The notes beneath the pieces were generated by a model, which was not told where the DNA came from, made no database searches, and was given only the letters and a program-made list of their open reading frames with translations. A stretch of 64,000 bases of DNA. It comes from Citrus sinensis (taxonomy: Eukaryota; Streptophyta; Magnoliopsida; Sapindales; Rutaceae). Shown here piece by piece: positions 25,588 through 38,285 of this stretch; within the stretch, counting starts at the first letter, position 1; the number at the start of each line of letters is the position of its first letter. The translations under genes were made by a program, and so were the position numbers. The DNA lies in NCBI RefSeq assembly GCF_022201045.2, contig NC_068558.1:7655501-7719500 (forward strand). Reading direction: 5' to 3'.

Positions 25588-28500
25588 CTAATCAAATGCT
25601 TGAGCATTAAGTTGAGTGAAATGAGGACTTTGAAGTGCTTCCTGGAGAAGCTCATGATCATCCCACGAGTCTCGATAAGTTTCCAAGTTGGCATCTGAAT
25701 TCACTAAAGCTGATATGCACAGACCTTTCCTCCATTCTTCCAAGTGCGGGAATCCAATTTGGTCTGCATATCTATCACAGTACTAAAACGTACACCCCCA
25801 CCACAAAAAGAGAAAAAAAAATAATAATGATGATAATAATTAGCTCAAAATATATAATTCATTCAAGTGGGTTAATTTGTAAATTAATCAAGATCAAAAT
25901 TATTGCACTTATTACCTCAAAATTAGCAATATCATGGGTGTTATGCTTAGGAATGCCAGCAACATCCCTTGAGTGATAAAACTCCTTAACGGATTGCATC
26001 ATTTGATCCCATGATGGCAGTGTTCTTTTCCCAGACAGCAGTTGAGCTATCCATTTCGCTTGTGATTCAAAGAATGGGAACCCTATTAGCTGCATCCAAA
26101 TATCCATCAAAAGAAACATTAATATTGTACTCTTCAAATGATTAGGCTTCTAATAAATTTATATAATGCAATATCAAAAGAACATCAGCCCACATGTAAC
26201 AAATCGTTTGGATAAATATAATACTTGATGTTTTAATATTACATTCGCAATATTCACTGTAGGCATGTTCAGAAAGTTATTTTGTAAAATGGAATAATTT
26301 AAAAAAAAAAATTGGAAGCTATATATGGGGAAACTTTGCATGATATAAAAAGAAAGAATATGAATTATTAATTTACCTTTCTAGGAATGCCAACGAAAGA
26401 GAGGGAGGGAGCAAGTGAAGGAGGAAAAGTATGCTCATACAAAGGACCCACTCTGTCATCATCAACCACTACTATTCCTTTGGTGTCAAGAAATGGAAAT
26501 GAATATGAATACCTACACACACATTTAACAGAAACTTTCAATTAGTGTGATGTTTACATCAATGGAATTATTATTATTATTTCCAACATATTACAAAGTT
26601 ACAAGAAGTATTTGAGCCTGATTGAATAATGGATGTGCACGTAAGGTCCCACAGCAGAATCTCTCCAAGTCTAGAAATTCATAATCGCTATCAATCAGGC
26701 GACTTTTTGATATGGGAAATCTTTTCCAGCCAGTTGCGACCAGAGGGAATGATATGATAGATCGAGGGCGAAATTAGAAATTTCACTAGTCAAATGTTTT
26801 CAGCTGTTGAGTTTAATCTGGGGTCACCATGATCAATTTTAAATTACTAATCGTAATATCAGTATTTTCAAGAATATAGGGATGTTGTGTGCAATATACC
26901 CTTTTCATACTATGAGACTGAGAAGTGTTACGGAGACTATGAAAGTATCTAATTCTGCCCAAAGTAAAAATCAGTTTTTAGAAAAAAAAAAAATACTGAA
27001 ATTCTTGAGAGAAATAATGAACTGAGGAAATTAATTTGATTTTATCTGCCTCTTACTTTTTTAAAAAATTTAATTTTATAAAAAAAATCATGTGCTACTA
27101 CTTTAACAAACCACTTTGCATTATATAAAGTTAGGATCTATAACATTGTTTTGCACCAAAATGAATGTGACATTTAAATCATAATCTAACAAGGTAGTCC
27201 GACTGATAATCAAGTATAATTTGGAGGATTGTCATCGTGATCCCTACATTTTTATAGATATGCAATATATATGTATGTAGCTTCTATATTCATGTCAATT
27301 AGGTCCCCAACACAGTAACACTTATTGAAATGATCATGTATAATCACAAGTAACTAAGAATGGTCAAATGGTACGTTACCCAGTGCAATGCAAAATGGTG
27401 TCTGCAGTGACCCAAGAGCCATCTACAAATGTAACCCTTCCATCTTCTCGAAGGCAATCTATCTGCAAAACCATTACATTTTATTCAGTGTCATTGCTAC
27501 AAGAATTGTTTTATGAAGTGCCGATGTATAAATAATGAAAACCTGTGGATGGAGATGCAAATTGTTATGTTTGGATATAACTTTTGATAAACCCTCTGAG
27601 ATATTGAGAGATCTGGCACTCAGGTGAACTTCCTTTGCCGCTTCTACAAGCTCCATCGATATATCTTGTCCACTTAATGAATTCCCAACAACCACCACAA
27701 CCTGAAGCAAAAAGTTAAATATAATAATACGCGCGATACAAGTTACAGGCATCTATTCATCAAGTTGACAAATCATATGATCTACACTTCATAAAATATG
27801 ACCATTTAAGTACAAGACATGATAGAAACACATTATCTAAAGTATATGAGCGATACAAGTTACATATTAAGTACACGTGATACAAGTTACAGACATGAAA
27901 GAAACACATTATCTAAAGTATATATTGAAGTGAATGAATCATCCAATAACCGGAGAGTAAACTAGTTCTCTTCTGGTTGTATTCCTTCGTGTGCATTAAT
28001 TAATGAGGATTGCTCGATCGATGCTAGCCTGATTTAGGTCCAGATATCCATACCGGGCCATCGATCACAATATAAAGATTTAGCAGATTTATGACATTAT
28101 ATTAAAAGAATAAAAAAAATTTTTATATTCTAGTGTGATTCAAAGATGTTAATCAAGAACTATTTTTTCATTACCTCATTGTGAAATGGTTCTGGAACCC
28201 TGTAAATGTGACTGTGCATTTGCTTCCTTTTCCATTTATCCATTCCTGGACATGAACGTGAACGAATTAATCCAAATAAACCAGCAATGACAACAAATAT
28301 GTCTAGCTCTCTCTCTCTCTCTCTCTCTCTGTACATAAAATATAAGTACAAACATGGATGCATGATTTTCACTTTTTGTTTTATCAAGACTGTTTCTCGA
28401 CATGATATGATTTTGCATTAGGGCTCAAAATGACCTTTGTTTAGCATTTCGAATTTTGACCGCATGCAATCTAGCTAATTAACTAGCGTGCTTTCACATA

Positions 28501-29052
28501 CATACCTTTGATGGATGGCAATCTAGGGTACGAGTAATGGCCAGTGGCTACAACAACAGCGTCAAATACTTCTTCAACAACTTTGTCAGCTTTCTTTTCT
28601 TTGCTTTTAACAACCCATTTGATCAGATCGTTGCCAATTATTAACTCACCACAATCCAACATCCCCACATATTCAACCCTAGTGTTAAACCTAATCATCT
28701 CCCTTAACCCAAACCGCTGGCAGAAATCCTTCAAGTACAACCAAAGCTCCTTGTGCCCTGGAAACCTCCTCACGTCCCTTCCCTTTTTCACCACAAATGG
28801 AAAATCAGTGTACCCCATGATCTCTCTTGGCGACGTGAGCCTCAGTGAAGCATAAACGCTACTATGAACCTCGGTTTGATCTGTATTAGGATCATACAAC
28901 CATTGGCCACCAACATCATGGTTTTGTTCCAAAACCACCACCCTATGGCCTTCTTTCCTTAGCTCCCTCGCCGCCACCAGCCCCGATGGTCCGGCCCCGA
29001 TCACGCATACGTTCTTCGATTGGGCACACTGTTGATGATCATCGGAAACCAT
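25588..29052 (-). CDS. Flavin-containing monooxygenase, FMO GS-OX-like
   Basis: Seven exons on the - strand: 28506-29052, 28175-28245, 27543-27701, 27380-27462, 26377-26512, 25916-26089 and 25588-25782. All junctions are in phase and give 454 residues, the usual size. It is an FAD- and NADPH-dependent S- or N-oxygenase. Visible motifs are VIGAGPSG (FAD fold, about 17-24), the FPGHKELWLYLKDF segment, MHSHIYR in the FMO signature region, VVVGNSLSGQDIS (NADPH fold, about 209-220) and LHCTGYSYSFPF (ATGY-type motif, about 280-291). The C-terminus has the family ending FPHLEEWRKGLC. In Brassicales such enzymes oxidise methylthioalkyl glucosinolates; outside that order the substrate is unknown. A (CT)n microsatellite sits in the first intron at 28307-28330. 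Confidence 0.9.
28307..28330. repeat. (CT)n microsatellite in FMO intron 1
   Basis: Uninterrupted CT dinucleotides, about 12 units, inside the first intron of the FMO gene. Confidence 0.9.
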
Positions 29053-32000
29053 GGTGGTTCAATTCGATCAATGGATATGATTAATAAATAATTAAGGTTG
29101 ATTCTGTGAGATCAATGTGTTTGTGAATGTGAAATGTGTGGAGGATCATGGGGTTATATATATATAGGTGAAATTTTGGTCACGCAAACATATAAGGCCA
29201 TGATAAATTAATATTATATTGGTCATAAATAATAATGTTAGAACAGAAGTGGTTTGCTGGCTGGGAGACACCCGTGATCTTTTAAATTAATCATGATTCT
29301 TTTGTAATTTGGCTTTTTCTCCAGTTTCTTTTCTTTTTTTTAAGTTACGATAAACATTTTCTTCATATTTACTATCGGAATTTTATTGGGAATAATATAG
29401 ATTATAGTGCAATCTATATACATGTATGTCTATCCCTACTCTTACTAAGTGTCAGTAAAATAGAATTGGAGAGGAGGGAATTTTAGTCCGAGAAGAGAAG
29501 CTGGGATTCAAATGTGTCCTCTCGAGAGGGTTGGTTTCCAGTTACCCCTGAGTCGAAAGCTCAATGCATAAAATTGTATATAATTAAACAGTGAAAATAA
29601 GAAATAATTAACAATTAATTTCTAAGCTAGCTAGCACTCTGATTGCCTGCATGGGCTGGGACCCCTTGGATCAATGATCATGATGAACTTGACCGGCAAT
29701 GGCTGAGCCAAGCAATTGAAGATTTCATGCGAGCCCCAAACAATCATACATGAAACCTAGCTAGCTAGATGCCAGAAAGAAAACTTTTAATTTTGTTCTC
29801 TGTGAATTGACCGGCGAATTTACTTACATATTAGGAAAAAGTTACCCATATTTATTTATTTAAAAATAGGGAAATGGGCAAAGTTCAATTTTTTTTCTTT
29901 ACTTTTCTTAATATTTGAAGTTAAGTAATCAGTTAAATAAAATTACTTGACAATTTTTCAGCCATGCTCTTGGGGATGAAAAGCTAGCTAACTACGGCGG
30001 AAGATACTAATGTCAGTCTCTTACAATTGAGTTGAAATGGAATTCAGAAAGATGCATCATACTTGATCATATAACCATACCATTGTCACTCAAATCATAA
30101 TACCTAAGATATATTTTTAATTACAGTCCACTTATAGCAACAAAACTTATTTTATATCCTTCCAACCTACAAAATTAAACTGTTGTTAATTTTATGGTGT
30201 AACCATGGCCAATTTTTGGTGATGGATATGAAGTGTGTGTGTGTGTGTGTATCATGTTTTCAAATTCACATTTTTTTAATCAGTTGTTTAAATATTGAAC
30301 AAATTTCCACCCATATGTATTTAGCCACGAAGATTAAAACACATGTTTAGAATAAAGTAACAGTAAAAATAGAAAAATTTAGAATACATCAGAGGTAATA
30401 CAACTAATTAATGTATGTAATTAAATTTTAATATAACCACCACTTGCATAGCATCTTTTCAAAATAAATACACAAAAGTCATAATATCATTTACTTGTTG
30501 TATGGTTGATATGATGCCTCTGATATATATATTCTAACTTTTTTCAAATTTTAAATACTTTTTAGTTTATTTTCAATATTGAAATCCACAACATTAATCA
30601 GGAGACGCATGCAAGAGGATTTATATTTCCTAGAACTTAAAAAGAATACCAAAAAGCAAAAGTTTTGTATATATTCTGTTGATTTGATCAACAAATTAAT
30701 TAAGTAGTTAGTCTCTGATTGAGAATATTCTCTCTACCTCGGTTTTTGTAGAAGTCATAATATATAATTAACTAATATTAGTGACATGTATTAATTTAGT
30801 AATTATATAAATATCATCAATTTATACATGATTTGTTGATTTGTATCTATCTCATACTATATCCACCGTGTCTAAATATATATTGATGGGCAGTCATGAA
30901 TATATACTATAGATTTGTAACAAGAAGAAGTTAAAATGTAAATGATGGCCTTTTTGCCGATTGTCGGCGTCCCTACAAAATAAAAGAAGAATATTGCTTC
31001 TTCTTCAAGCCAAGGAAACATGAACAAAGAACAATTATGGAATTGTGATCATGTTCATACAAACACATGCAATTTCTTGTTATCATTTTGACTTTAACTG
31101 TAGTCAAGTTAGCCCCTTTTTTTCATATTCTTTTACTTTGTTGCTTCTTCCTCACACAACACAAGCCAAAAAGGAGGGAGGAAAAAAAAAGAAGAGAGAA
31201 AAATACTAGTGGTCTACATTAATACAATAAGAACTTAAAAAAATATATATATATATTAACCTACACATTCTATTGTCCTTGATACTTATTGTTAGTGTAA
31301 ATTAGTTAGTGACTTTGAGTTGAAGGGATCACCTCATCTAAATGTTGCTGTCTCTTTTCTAATAATTTTTATAGGTGAAATTTAAGAATATTACTGCAAC
31401 CTAACCATAATTTAGATCTTGTCTAATTCTTTACGTACCAACAAATTATTTTGATAGGGTTATGTATATGCGTCCCTTATAATTACCACATGATCAATTT
31501 CTTATTTCAAGATCATGAGAAATTAACTTGCAAGATATCTCACGTCCACGATGATGACTGTAATTATAATCAGATCGAAGAAGCTCAAAATATTTGTCAG
31601 CTTAAGCTAATGTGTTTCTGATGCTCTAGAGACTATATTATATCGTTTTGTGCATTGAGACACGTAAAACAAATTAATTATGAGTTTGTGACTCATTTTG
31701 ATGTTTCAGAAATGCTATGATTCGTTAATTTTCATACAAAAGGCTTCACTAATAATCAAGCGTTTGACTTAACGGGTTCCCTTTTGTGGATTATGCCTAG
31801 CTAGGGCTGGTGGCATTATACATAATTAGCATTAGGAAGATCATATTGAACATGTTTAAGTACTTGGATAGTGAAAATTGTTGCCAATATCAGAAAACAT
31901 GACTAATTTTAGTTATAGATCGATGTTGTGCCTTAGTCACGCCCTAAATACTGACATGTATTATATTTTATAATAATTAATGCAACTACTTGCAAGTTAA

Positions 32001-33331
32001 ATTTCAATTAAAGTTGTCATATTTTCGGTTGCTTAAGTTGCCTGTAATGACCTCTGTTTATTAATTTGTATTATTAAGTTACCTCATAAAGGAGGCAATA
32101 CACGTATCTCACACACAGCATGCTAGCTGTAATTGTTGTAAAAACACTGCATGTGTTTGAGTATTCTTACGGGCAAGAGAGTAATAGCTAGGTTTTTTAA
32201 CTTTACGTTTAGTTTATCCAAATCTATTTCTATTAGGTATATGTATGGATAATTACTTGCTCTTTAGTATAGCAGTATGCAAGATGTAACAAATCAATTA
32301 GCTAGGTTCATTTAACAATTTGCTTTTTAGTGTAGCAAGTAGCAATATTAAGTATCAGCTGGCGATGAAATATATATCTTGCTTATACCTAAAGAAATAG
32401 TTACATCCATTAACATATATATGATATATTGTTGAGACATATGATTAAAACAAAAAAAAAATAATTTTATCTGGTAAATACTCATTTAGTTGTTATATTT
32501 GAACCAATTATATAATTAGTCCATATGTATGTATGTATGTATGTATGTATGCACGTATGTATGTGTGTATACACATACACACATATATAGCGCACGCACA
32601 CAAAGACACATATTTTTTTTACTAGGGAACGACATAACCCAATCCTCTTCCTCTCCTCTTCATTTTGTTCGCTTTGTTTAAGATCCAAATCGAGATCTTT
32701 TTCGTCTAAACCGCTCTTTTTTGTCTTTCTTAGATCAGCCAAAAAGTACATCTACGAAAAAAGAAGTGAAAGATATGAAGCAAAGAGCCCTCCCTTACTC
32801 TAAAGTTGAGATTAGTTGCTTTTAGTTACGTATAGGTCTATAAGTGCATGACAGCAGACTCCTTCAAATAGGGGTATTTTACAGCCAAAGCTTCATGTAG
32901 TGAATGTAGGTTGGTTGATAAGAAAGGATCTAAAGCTCAGCAAATACTACCAGAAAAGCTTTCTTTCTCTTCTAGATTTAGCATACCCAAAATGACAAGC
33001 AGCAAGTGGGAGATCATAACAAAGTACCTCACCCGATTCGTGTAGAAAAGAAAAGACAGAAACTCTCATCGCTCATTCTTAATATGGGAATTCTAAATTA
33101 GCTATAGGCCACTTCAAGTAAGTCGTCAATTTGAGACTACAGTCCTAGCCATGTATGAAACACCTAAAGCCTATCACCTTCGAGGAATATAAGAGCTTAA
33201 AGATTCTGCATTTCACTCAGGTGTGGTGAATTGAAGAGGAAGAGCTTAAAGATTCTGCGTTTTTCTCAGTTCATAAAGTAGTTGTTTCTCTGTGTTTTTT
33301 CTGCTTTAGTTGGTTTTGCTTTTACTTGGCT
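29053..33331. other. Intergenic DNA, no gene seen
   Basis: AT-rich promoter-side DNA of the FMO gene and a long gene-free stretch. It has a (GT)n run at about 30232-30250 and a (TATG)n microsatellite at about 32523-32570 that turns into CA-rich sequence. At 33191-33212 and 33241-33262 a short direct repeat containing AGAGCTTAAAGATTCTGC occurs twice. Open frames are low-complexity. Confidence 0.55.
32523..32600. repeat. (TATG)n microsatellite followed by CA-rich repeat
   Basis: About seven TATG units, then interrupted copies, then alternating purine-pyrimidine sequence with ACACATACACACAT and GCACGCACACA. Confidence 0.85.
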
Positions 33332-33440
33332 GAAACGATAACGTTTCATGAAGAAGAGGAAGAAAAAAAAAAAAAAACCAAAACGACGTCATTTTGGTTA
33401 CTTTTGGGGTTTGACCCAGGGCAACCAGTATTTTCCTTTA
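33332..33440. mobile_element. Orphan terminal repeat related to the element at 46.4-48.0 kb
   Basis: This segment matches the right arm of the inverted-repeat element near 47838-47972 in order and content: an AACG-TAACGTTT motif, an A-rich tract, AAACGACGTCATTTTGG, then GGGGTTTGACCC and a TATTTTCC end. Its partner arm was not found nearby, so it is probably a relic or solo end of the same repeat family. Confidence 0.45.
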
Positions 33441-34025
33441 AGTTATATTAGGTAAAACTACTATTTTATGCTTAATTGAAAAGTCAGATCCAACATATAT
33501 AAAAGTAATGACATGAGTGTTTAGGTATTTTAAATACAAGGATTATAGTAGCAATTGGCTTGAAGTTTAGAAACTAATGGAGCATTTACCCTAAAATTAA
33601 TAGAAGTTTTAGATAAAAAGTGAATACGAGAGAGAGGTAACTTAAATATATATAGACTTTAAGTTTAAAATTCCATTGGTTGGAACAAACTAAGGTCATT
33701 TTTTAGTAAGAACATTTAATGAAATTTTGCCGAAGCATAATAAGCACGGATGCATTCTCAGAAAGAAATTTTGATTGAATAAGAGAGAAGATAACCAACA
33801 TTAGAGTTTTATTATCCTCTTTTATGCTCAAGTCCTAAACAACCTGTATTTACGTTGTAGTCCACTGGGGACTCTTTGCCAAAATCCGAACCCATTAAAC
33901 CCATTAAATTTGGGCTACGTAAGCCCATGATTTAGTTGAAAGTGGATCCAAATATCGAAGCCCACGGATCGAATGCAAATCTTCCTTCCTACTACGGCGT
34001 CGTTCTAGTGTTATCATCAGCTAGA

Positions 34026-34055
34026 ATGACAGCACTTGGCAAACGGCGAGAGTGA
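34026..34055 (+). other. Small upstream ORF in the RING-gene leader
   Basis: An ATG at 34026 opens a nine-codon frame ending TGA, in the probable leader exon of the RING-finger gene. The leader exon appears to end at a donor GTAAGTATC near 34222, and the acceptor TTGGCAG ends at 34638. Whether it affects translation is unknown. Confidence 0.3.
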
Positions 34056-34733
34056 TGAGTCAGTGAGTGACACACACACTCTTGCACAGCTCACGGGTCT
34101 CAAAGACGACGCCACATCGACAAACTCTGAATCTGTACACATTCTTGGCCTTCATACAAATCACAACACGCAGATGCAGACCCCAATTGGCAATTACTTC
34201 CCCTCTTCTCTTCCTGTAACTGTAAGTATCTTTTTTTTTTAAATATTTTTAATTTTTATTATTGGATAATTGTTGAATTTCAGCTGTGTTATGTAGTTCA
34301 TGTATAACAACAATACCCTTTTGAATTTTTCTTTTGCTCGTTATAAATTTATAATTTTTGGGAATTTCTTTTTTTTTTTTTTCATTTTTCACGAATTTGT
34401 GGTAATTTTTTTGTAATTGCATGTTTTAATTAGATAGATATCCACTCTTAAGAGCTTCATTGCATTTTGGCATAATTTATCTTGGGACTTATGATACACT
34501 TACAGAGTTGGATACAGATTACCTTGTGTTGATAATGTCACATCAATTGCCCAAGATTATTGTTTGTTTAGGGTGTATATTCATTTATGATTAATTTGGG
34601 ATATTAATGATCAACCTTATTGCTTACTTTTTGGCAGGTTGTATCCAATGTGATGGGTGGTTTTGATTAAGAAGAGTTTACTGCAAATATATCTTTGTTG
34701 ATTTTTTCCAAGTCAACTTTTTACTCATTTACA

Positions 34734-35543
34734 ATGTGGAATTTTGCTTCCAAGGCTATTTCTGGAGCCATTCGGTTGAAGAATGACGCGTTGAAGCCAA
34801 GCCAAGTTTCTTCGGAGCTGTCTGACGATGATGCTTCTTTAAACAACAGCAGAGAAGAAGGTTTGGAGTGCCCGATATGCTGGGAATCCTTCAATGTTGT
34901 TGAGAACCTGCCCTATGTTCTATGGTGTGGCCACACACTTTGCAAGAATTGTGTCCTAGGGCTACAACGTGCTGTTATTAGATTGCCCACATTACCATTC
35001 CAGCTTCCGTTCTTTATAACTTGCCCCTGGTGTAATATGGTGTCGTTGAGGCTGATCTGCAAGGGGAATCTCAAGTTTCCTCAAAAGAACTACTACCTCC
35101 TTTGGATGGTTGAAAGCATGAATGGTGATCGGTCCAAATCAAACCCTCATTTCCGAGGGGATCACCAACCGGCCAGTTCTTTGAATAGAAACTCTGCTGT
35201 TAGAAATCAAGTTAGCCACGCACATAACGGGCGAGCCACTTGTAGTCATGTGTCAAGGCAGTCTGAAATCCGTCGTGATGAAGGCCGATTTCTTACTGGC
35301 CACCTTAATGCTGAAAGACTACAATTATCTCTTCGTAAATCCTTGGTTTTCTTTGCGCAGCTGACAGCCAAGTTCCCGTTGATTATCGTACTTATTTTGA
35401 TAATCTTGTATGCAATACCTGCCAGTGCAGCCATCTTGGCCCTTTACATTCTCATAACCATTGTGTTTGCTATCCCATCTTGCTTGGTATTGTACTTCGC
35501 CTTACCCATTTTGGATTGGTTGGTTAGGGAAATCATAGCTTGA
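34734..35543 (+). CDS. Membrane RING-finger protein, probable E3 ubiquitin ligase
   Basis: Single coding exon, 269 residues starting MWNFASKAISGAI; a longer frame upstream has no ATG. The RING domain starts ECPICWESF at about residue 45, continues with LWCGHTLCKNC and ends with TCPWC (about 102), so all eight Cys/His zinc ligands can be assigned. The spacing between the CKNC and CPWC pairs is longer than in the classical RING because of an insert rich in Leu and Pro. Two strongly hydrophobic segments near the C-terminus (about 216-262) should anchor it in a membrane with the RING in the cytosol. A role as E3 ligase follows from the RING; the substrate is unknown. A leader intron is likely (34222-34638). 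Confidence 0.85.
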   Translation: MWNFASKAISGAIRLKNDALKPSQVSSELSDDDASLNNSREEGLECPICWESFNVVENLPYVLWCGHTLCKNCVLGLQRAVIRLPTLPFQLPFFITCPWCNMVSLRLICKGNLKFPQKNYYLLWMVESMNGDRSKSNPHFRGDHQPASSLNRNSAVRNQVSHAHNGRATCSHVSRQSEIRRDEGRFLTGHLNAERLQLSLRKSLVFFAQLTAKFPLIIVLILIILYAIPASAAILALYILITIVFAIPSCLVLYFALPILDWLVREIIA

Positions 35544-36700
35544 TTGCCATCAGTTTTGCCCCTTGTGCCTGATAATGGCTTGACACCTGTGAATCAACTT
35601 ATGGTGCAATTCGACGACTTCTCCTGGTTATTTGGATTAGCTATGTTTTTGTTATGGATTAGTAGTGGTGTTTTCTTTTCTGTGAGTGTATTTGTGTTTG
35701 TGTGTGTGTGTGTGTGTACACACACTCACACACACACACAAACACACAGGCAGAGCTCTTGCAAGAATACAAGTACATAGTGGATTTCTCCTCTCTATTA
35801 AACTTTCATGGTCTAGTTGCGCGTGTGTACTTGATTGAGGGTCAGGGTTAAGTACAGGAATTGAAACCTTCATCATCTAGTTGAGTTTTTCTTATGTTTT
35901 TGCCCTTCAACTGAATGTACATACCATGAGTTTTATTATGTAATCAAAGGTAATGCAGTGTCATTCAGTTTTGGATGCTTTCTTTATTTGTATGCTTTTA
36001 GTTTTTCAGCCACAGGCAAAATAGCTAACATCATGGGGTCCAAAGAATTTTTGGAATTCAACAAACTTTGATATGTCCGCATGAATGAGAAAAAGAAACG
36101 ATTCCATCTGGCACTAATTCATGCAAATACAGTATATTATTACCAGTATGTTGTTACCAGCAAAAAGAAAAACACGATGAATCCAATTTTATTGGATCCA
36201 TCTCTCATATGAAATGAAGCTGCTTTCTTGTTAAAGGGTCAATGAGACTTCATTCTTCTTACTCTGTCATTTCAATGGGTCAGCCCCTGATTAAGAGAGG
36301 ATTTGCCCTTGTGATCGAATTATTGCAATGGGAGCCGAACCACACTTATCAATTGCAGACATAGAGAAAGAAAGAGAGTCCAATAAGATGCGCTCATGAT
36401 CACAAAGAGTAAGAGTAACTTAATATTTTTCCCTGCTATATAAAGCTTAGATTCCAACTAATGTGAGTTGGCACATGATACGATACAACAGTCATGAATA
36501 TAATTTCAGATGCAAATTTTATGATAGTGTTACACATTTTAGACTGTATTATAATTGCATGAGTGACTCTATTTTAAGTAAAATGCCAAATAAAAGACAA
36601 GAAAATAGCATAGAATATGAGATGGGATTAGGTTCTAAAATTAGCTATGCCAGTAATGGCTGGGGAGAAATGATTGCTCATAATAGCGAGCTCTCTAACA
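35544..36700. other. 3' flank of the RING gene and intergenic DNA
   Basis: Contains the 3' UTR, with a GT/CA palindromic repeat listed separately, and AT-rich sequence. No gene recognised. Promoter and leader of the calmodulin-binding protein gene begin near its right end. Confidence 0.5.
35694..35748. repeat. (TG)n-(AC)n palindromic microsatellite
   Basis: A run of TG dinucleotides is followed immediately by ACAC-type repeats, joined at GTGTGTACACAC. The two arms are self-complementary over more than 20 bases and could form a hairpin in RNA or a cruciform in DNA. It lies in the probable 3' UTR of the RING gene. Confidence 0.9.
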
Positions 36701-36719
36701 AAAGACCGTTTCTCTTGGG

Positions 36720-38285
36720 AGTTGGATTTCGGTCTCTCTCTGTCTCTGAAAAATAACCCTTCAAAGAAAGGCTTGTGTTTCTTTCTTTGCGGGTTCAAAT
36801 TTTTCTTCAACCAACGCGCTTGTCCGTTGGAAAAAAAAAAAAAAAAACGTTTCATTTTTATTTCTTTCCTGCACATATTACTCCTCTGTGCCTTGTTGTT
36901 AGATATTCTTTGCAACCATGTTTCTGTTCCATAGATTTCTTGTCAAGACGGAATTTGGAAACATAGGTACGATGTTTGAACATTTTGCATTGAGCTATTT
37001 GCAATGTTGTTAGTGTAACGTGTCATATGAAATGATTCTTTGTTGTTTTTTTGTTGGCTTAATCAGATGAACTTTTCCTGTTGTTTGATTTGCATGCATG
37101 TTTCTATTCTGGATTGCAGGATAGAACTTTAAGGCATTTTCTTTTGTATGTTTGACAATTGAATCGAGAAAACGGTAGAAATTTTGTCATTCTTGTATGG
37201 ATTGCGTTTGAAGCTATGCACCTTGAATTGAGCCATTGTGTAAAATTTTATTTATAAGATTGACTCAGATGTGTGGTATGTTTACAATTATAGTTATTGA
37301 GGGTATTCATGTCTGCTATTTGGCCAACGATCTCAAGAAATGGTGAAGTTGCATGTATATTAACCAACAAAAGCACCATGGGGAGTTTCATTTATGTAAC
37401 ATTTTGTTTATTCTATTTTCCTTTAAATTGACTTTTCTATTCAATAGTGTTTCAGGTTAGAAGGAAGCCACAATAACTATACTAGTCTACTGATGGGGTA
37501 GATTATCATGGTACTTGTTTCGATTAACTATGATATGGTTTGCGGTGTTAGAAAGGAAGATTATTTGCTAGGGGATCGATCAGTTGATCAAGAATATCAG
37601 AACCCATGATTTTTTATTTCCTTTTTTAAATAATCGTCATTGATGTTGATGCAATAGATTGTAATGTGATCGAGAGTTCACAAATAGATATAATGTAACA
37701 TGAGTGTTTTAGATGTTTTGTGTATGCCAGGGCTTTTATTCGATTGGTTTCATAGTTCTGGTGGTCTCCAATTCTATAATGTAAGGAACAGCAGTAATAA
37801 GTAAAAAGAATTTTGCCTACTGACTGCAGAATTGCCTTGAATTGAACCATTAATTTGGGATCTAAATAACTCTTTCCTTTTTATTTATTTTTATTTTTGG
37901 GGTGGAAAATGGAACTAAACAGGTTAATGTAACTACTTTCAGTTGCATAATGAACTAATTAAATATAGGTGGGGAATGGATTGGTTAAATTTAAACACCA
38001 CTCAAGCTTTCTTTTTCTAGTTTTAGAATTTATACTATGAACATGCATTATTACTTTAGAAGTTCAGTATTATAATCAATACTATGAAAAACTTATGGTT
38101 ATTTATTTTCAGGATCATGATGATAGCAGCAGCATATTTTTATGAGACTAGTGGTAAGAAGTTGCTTCGACTTATTTCCTTTTCGTCCCAGTTTATGTTC
38201 TCCTTTCCTGCATGTTTTATTCATTTCTGAAAAGACTTAAAATTTGCTGCAGGGTTCTAATATTATTGCTTTGTTTGTTTGACTA
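36720..38285 (+). other. Spliced 5' leader of the calmodulin-binding protein gene
   Basis: Splice signals suggest three leader exons. The first ends at ACATAG/GTACG (donor at 36967). The second is 38113-38153, between TTATTTTCAG and GTAAGA. The third starts at 38253 after TTGCTGCAG and reaches the ATG at 38286. Overlapping + and - open frames around 36.6-36.97 kb do not look like protein and are treated as leader. Confidence 0.45.
38117..38260 (+). other. Upstream ORF spanning a leader intron
   Basis: ATG ATG at 38117 opens a frame that crosses the splice junction (38153 to 38253) and stops at 38258-38260, coding 14 residues (MMIAAAYFYETSGF). It lies 25 bases upstream of the main start codon and could reduce or regulate its translation. 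It exists only if the splice sites are used as read. Confidence 0.35.

Noticed and set aside
32482-32751. 89-residue - strand frame
   Set aside because: Half of it is the TATG/CA microsatellite, and no promoter, splice or family signal was seen.
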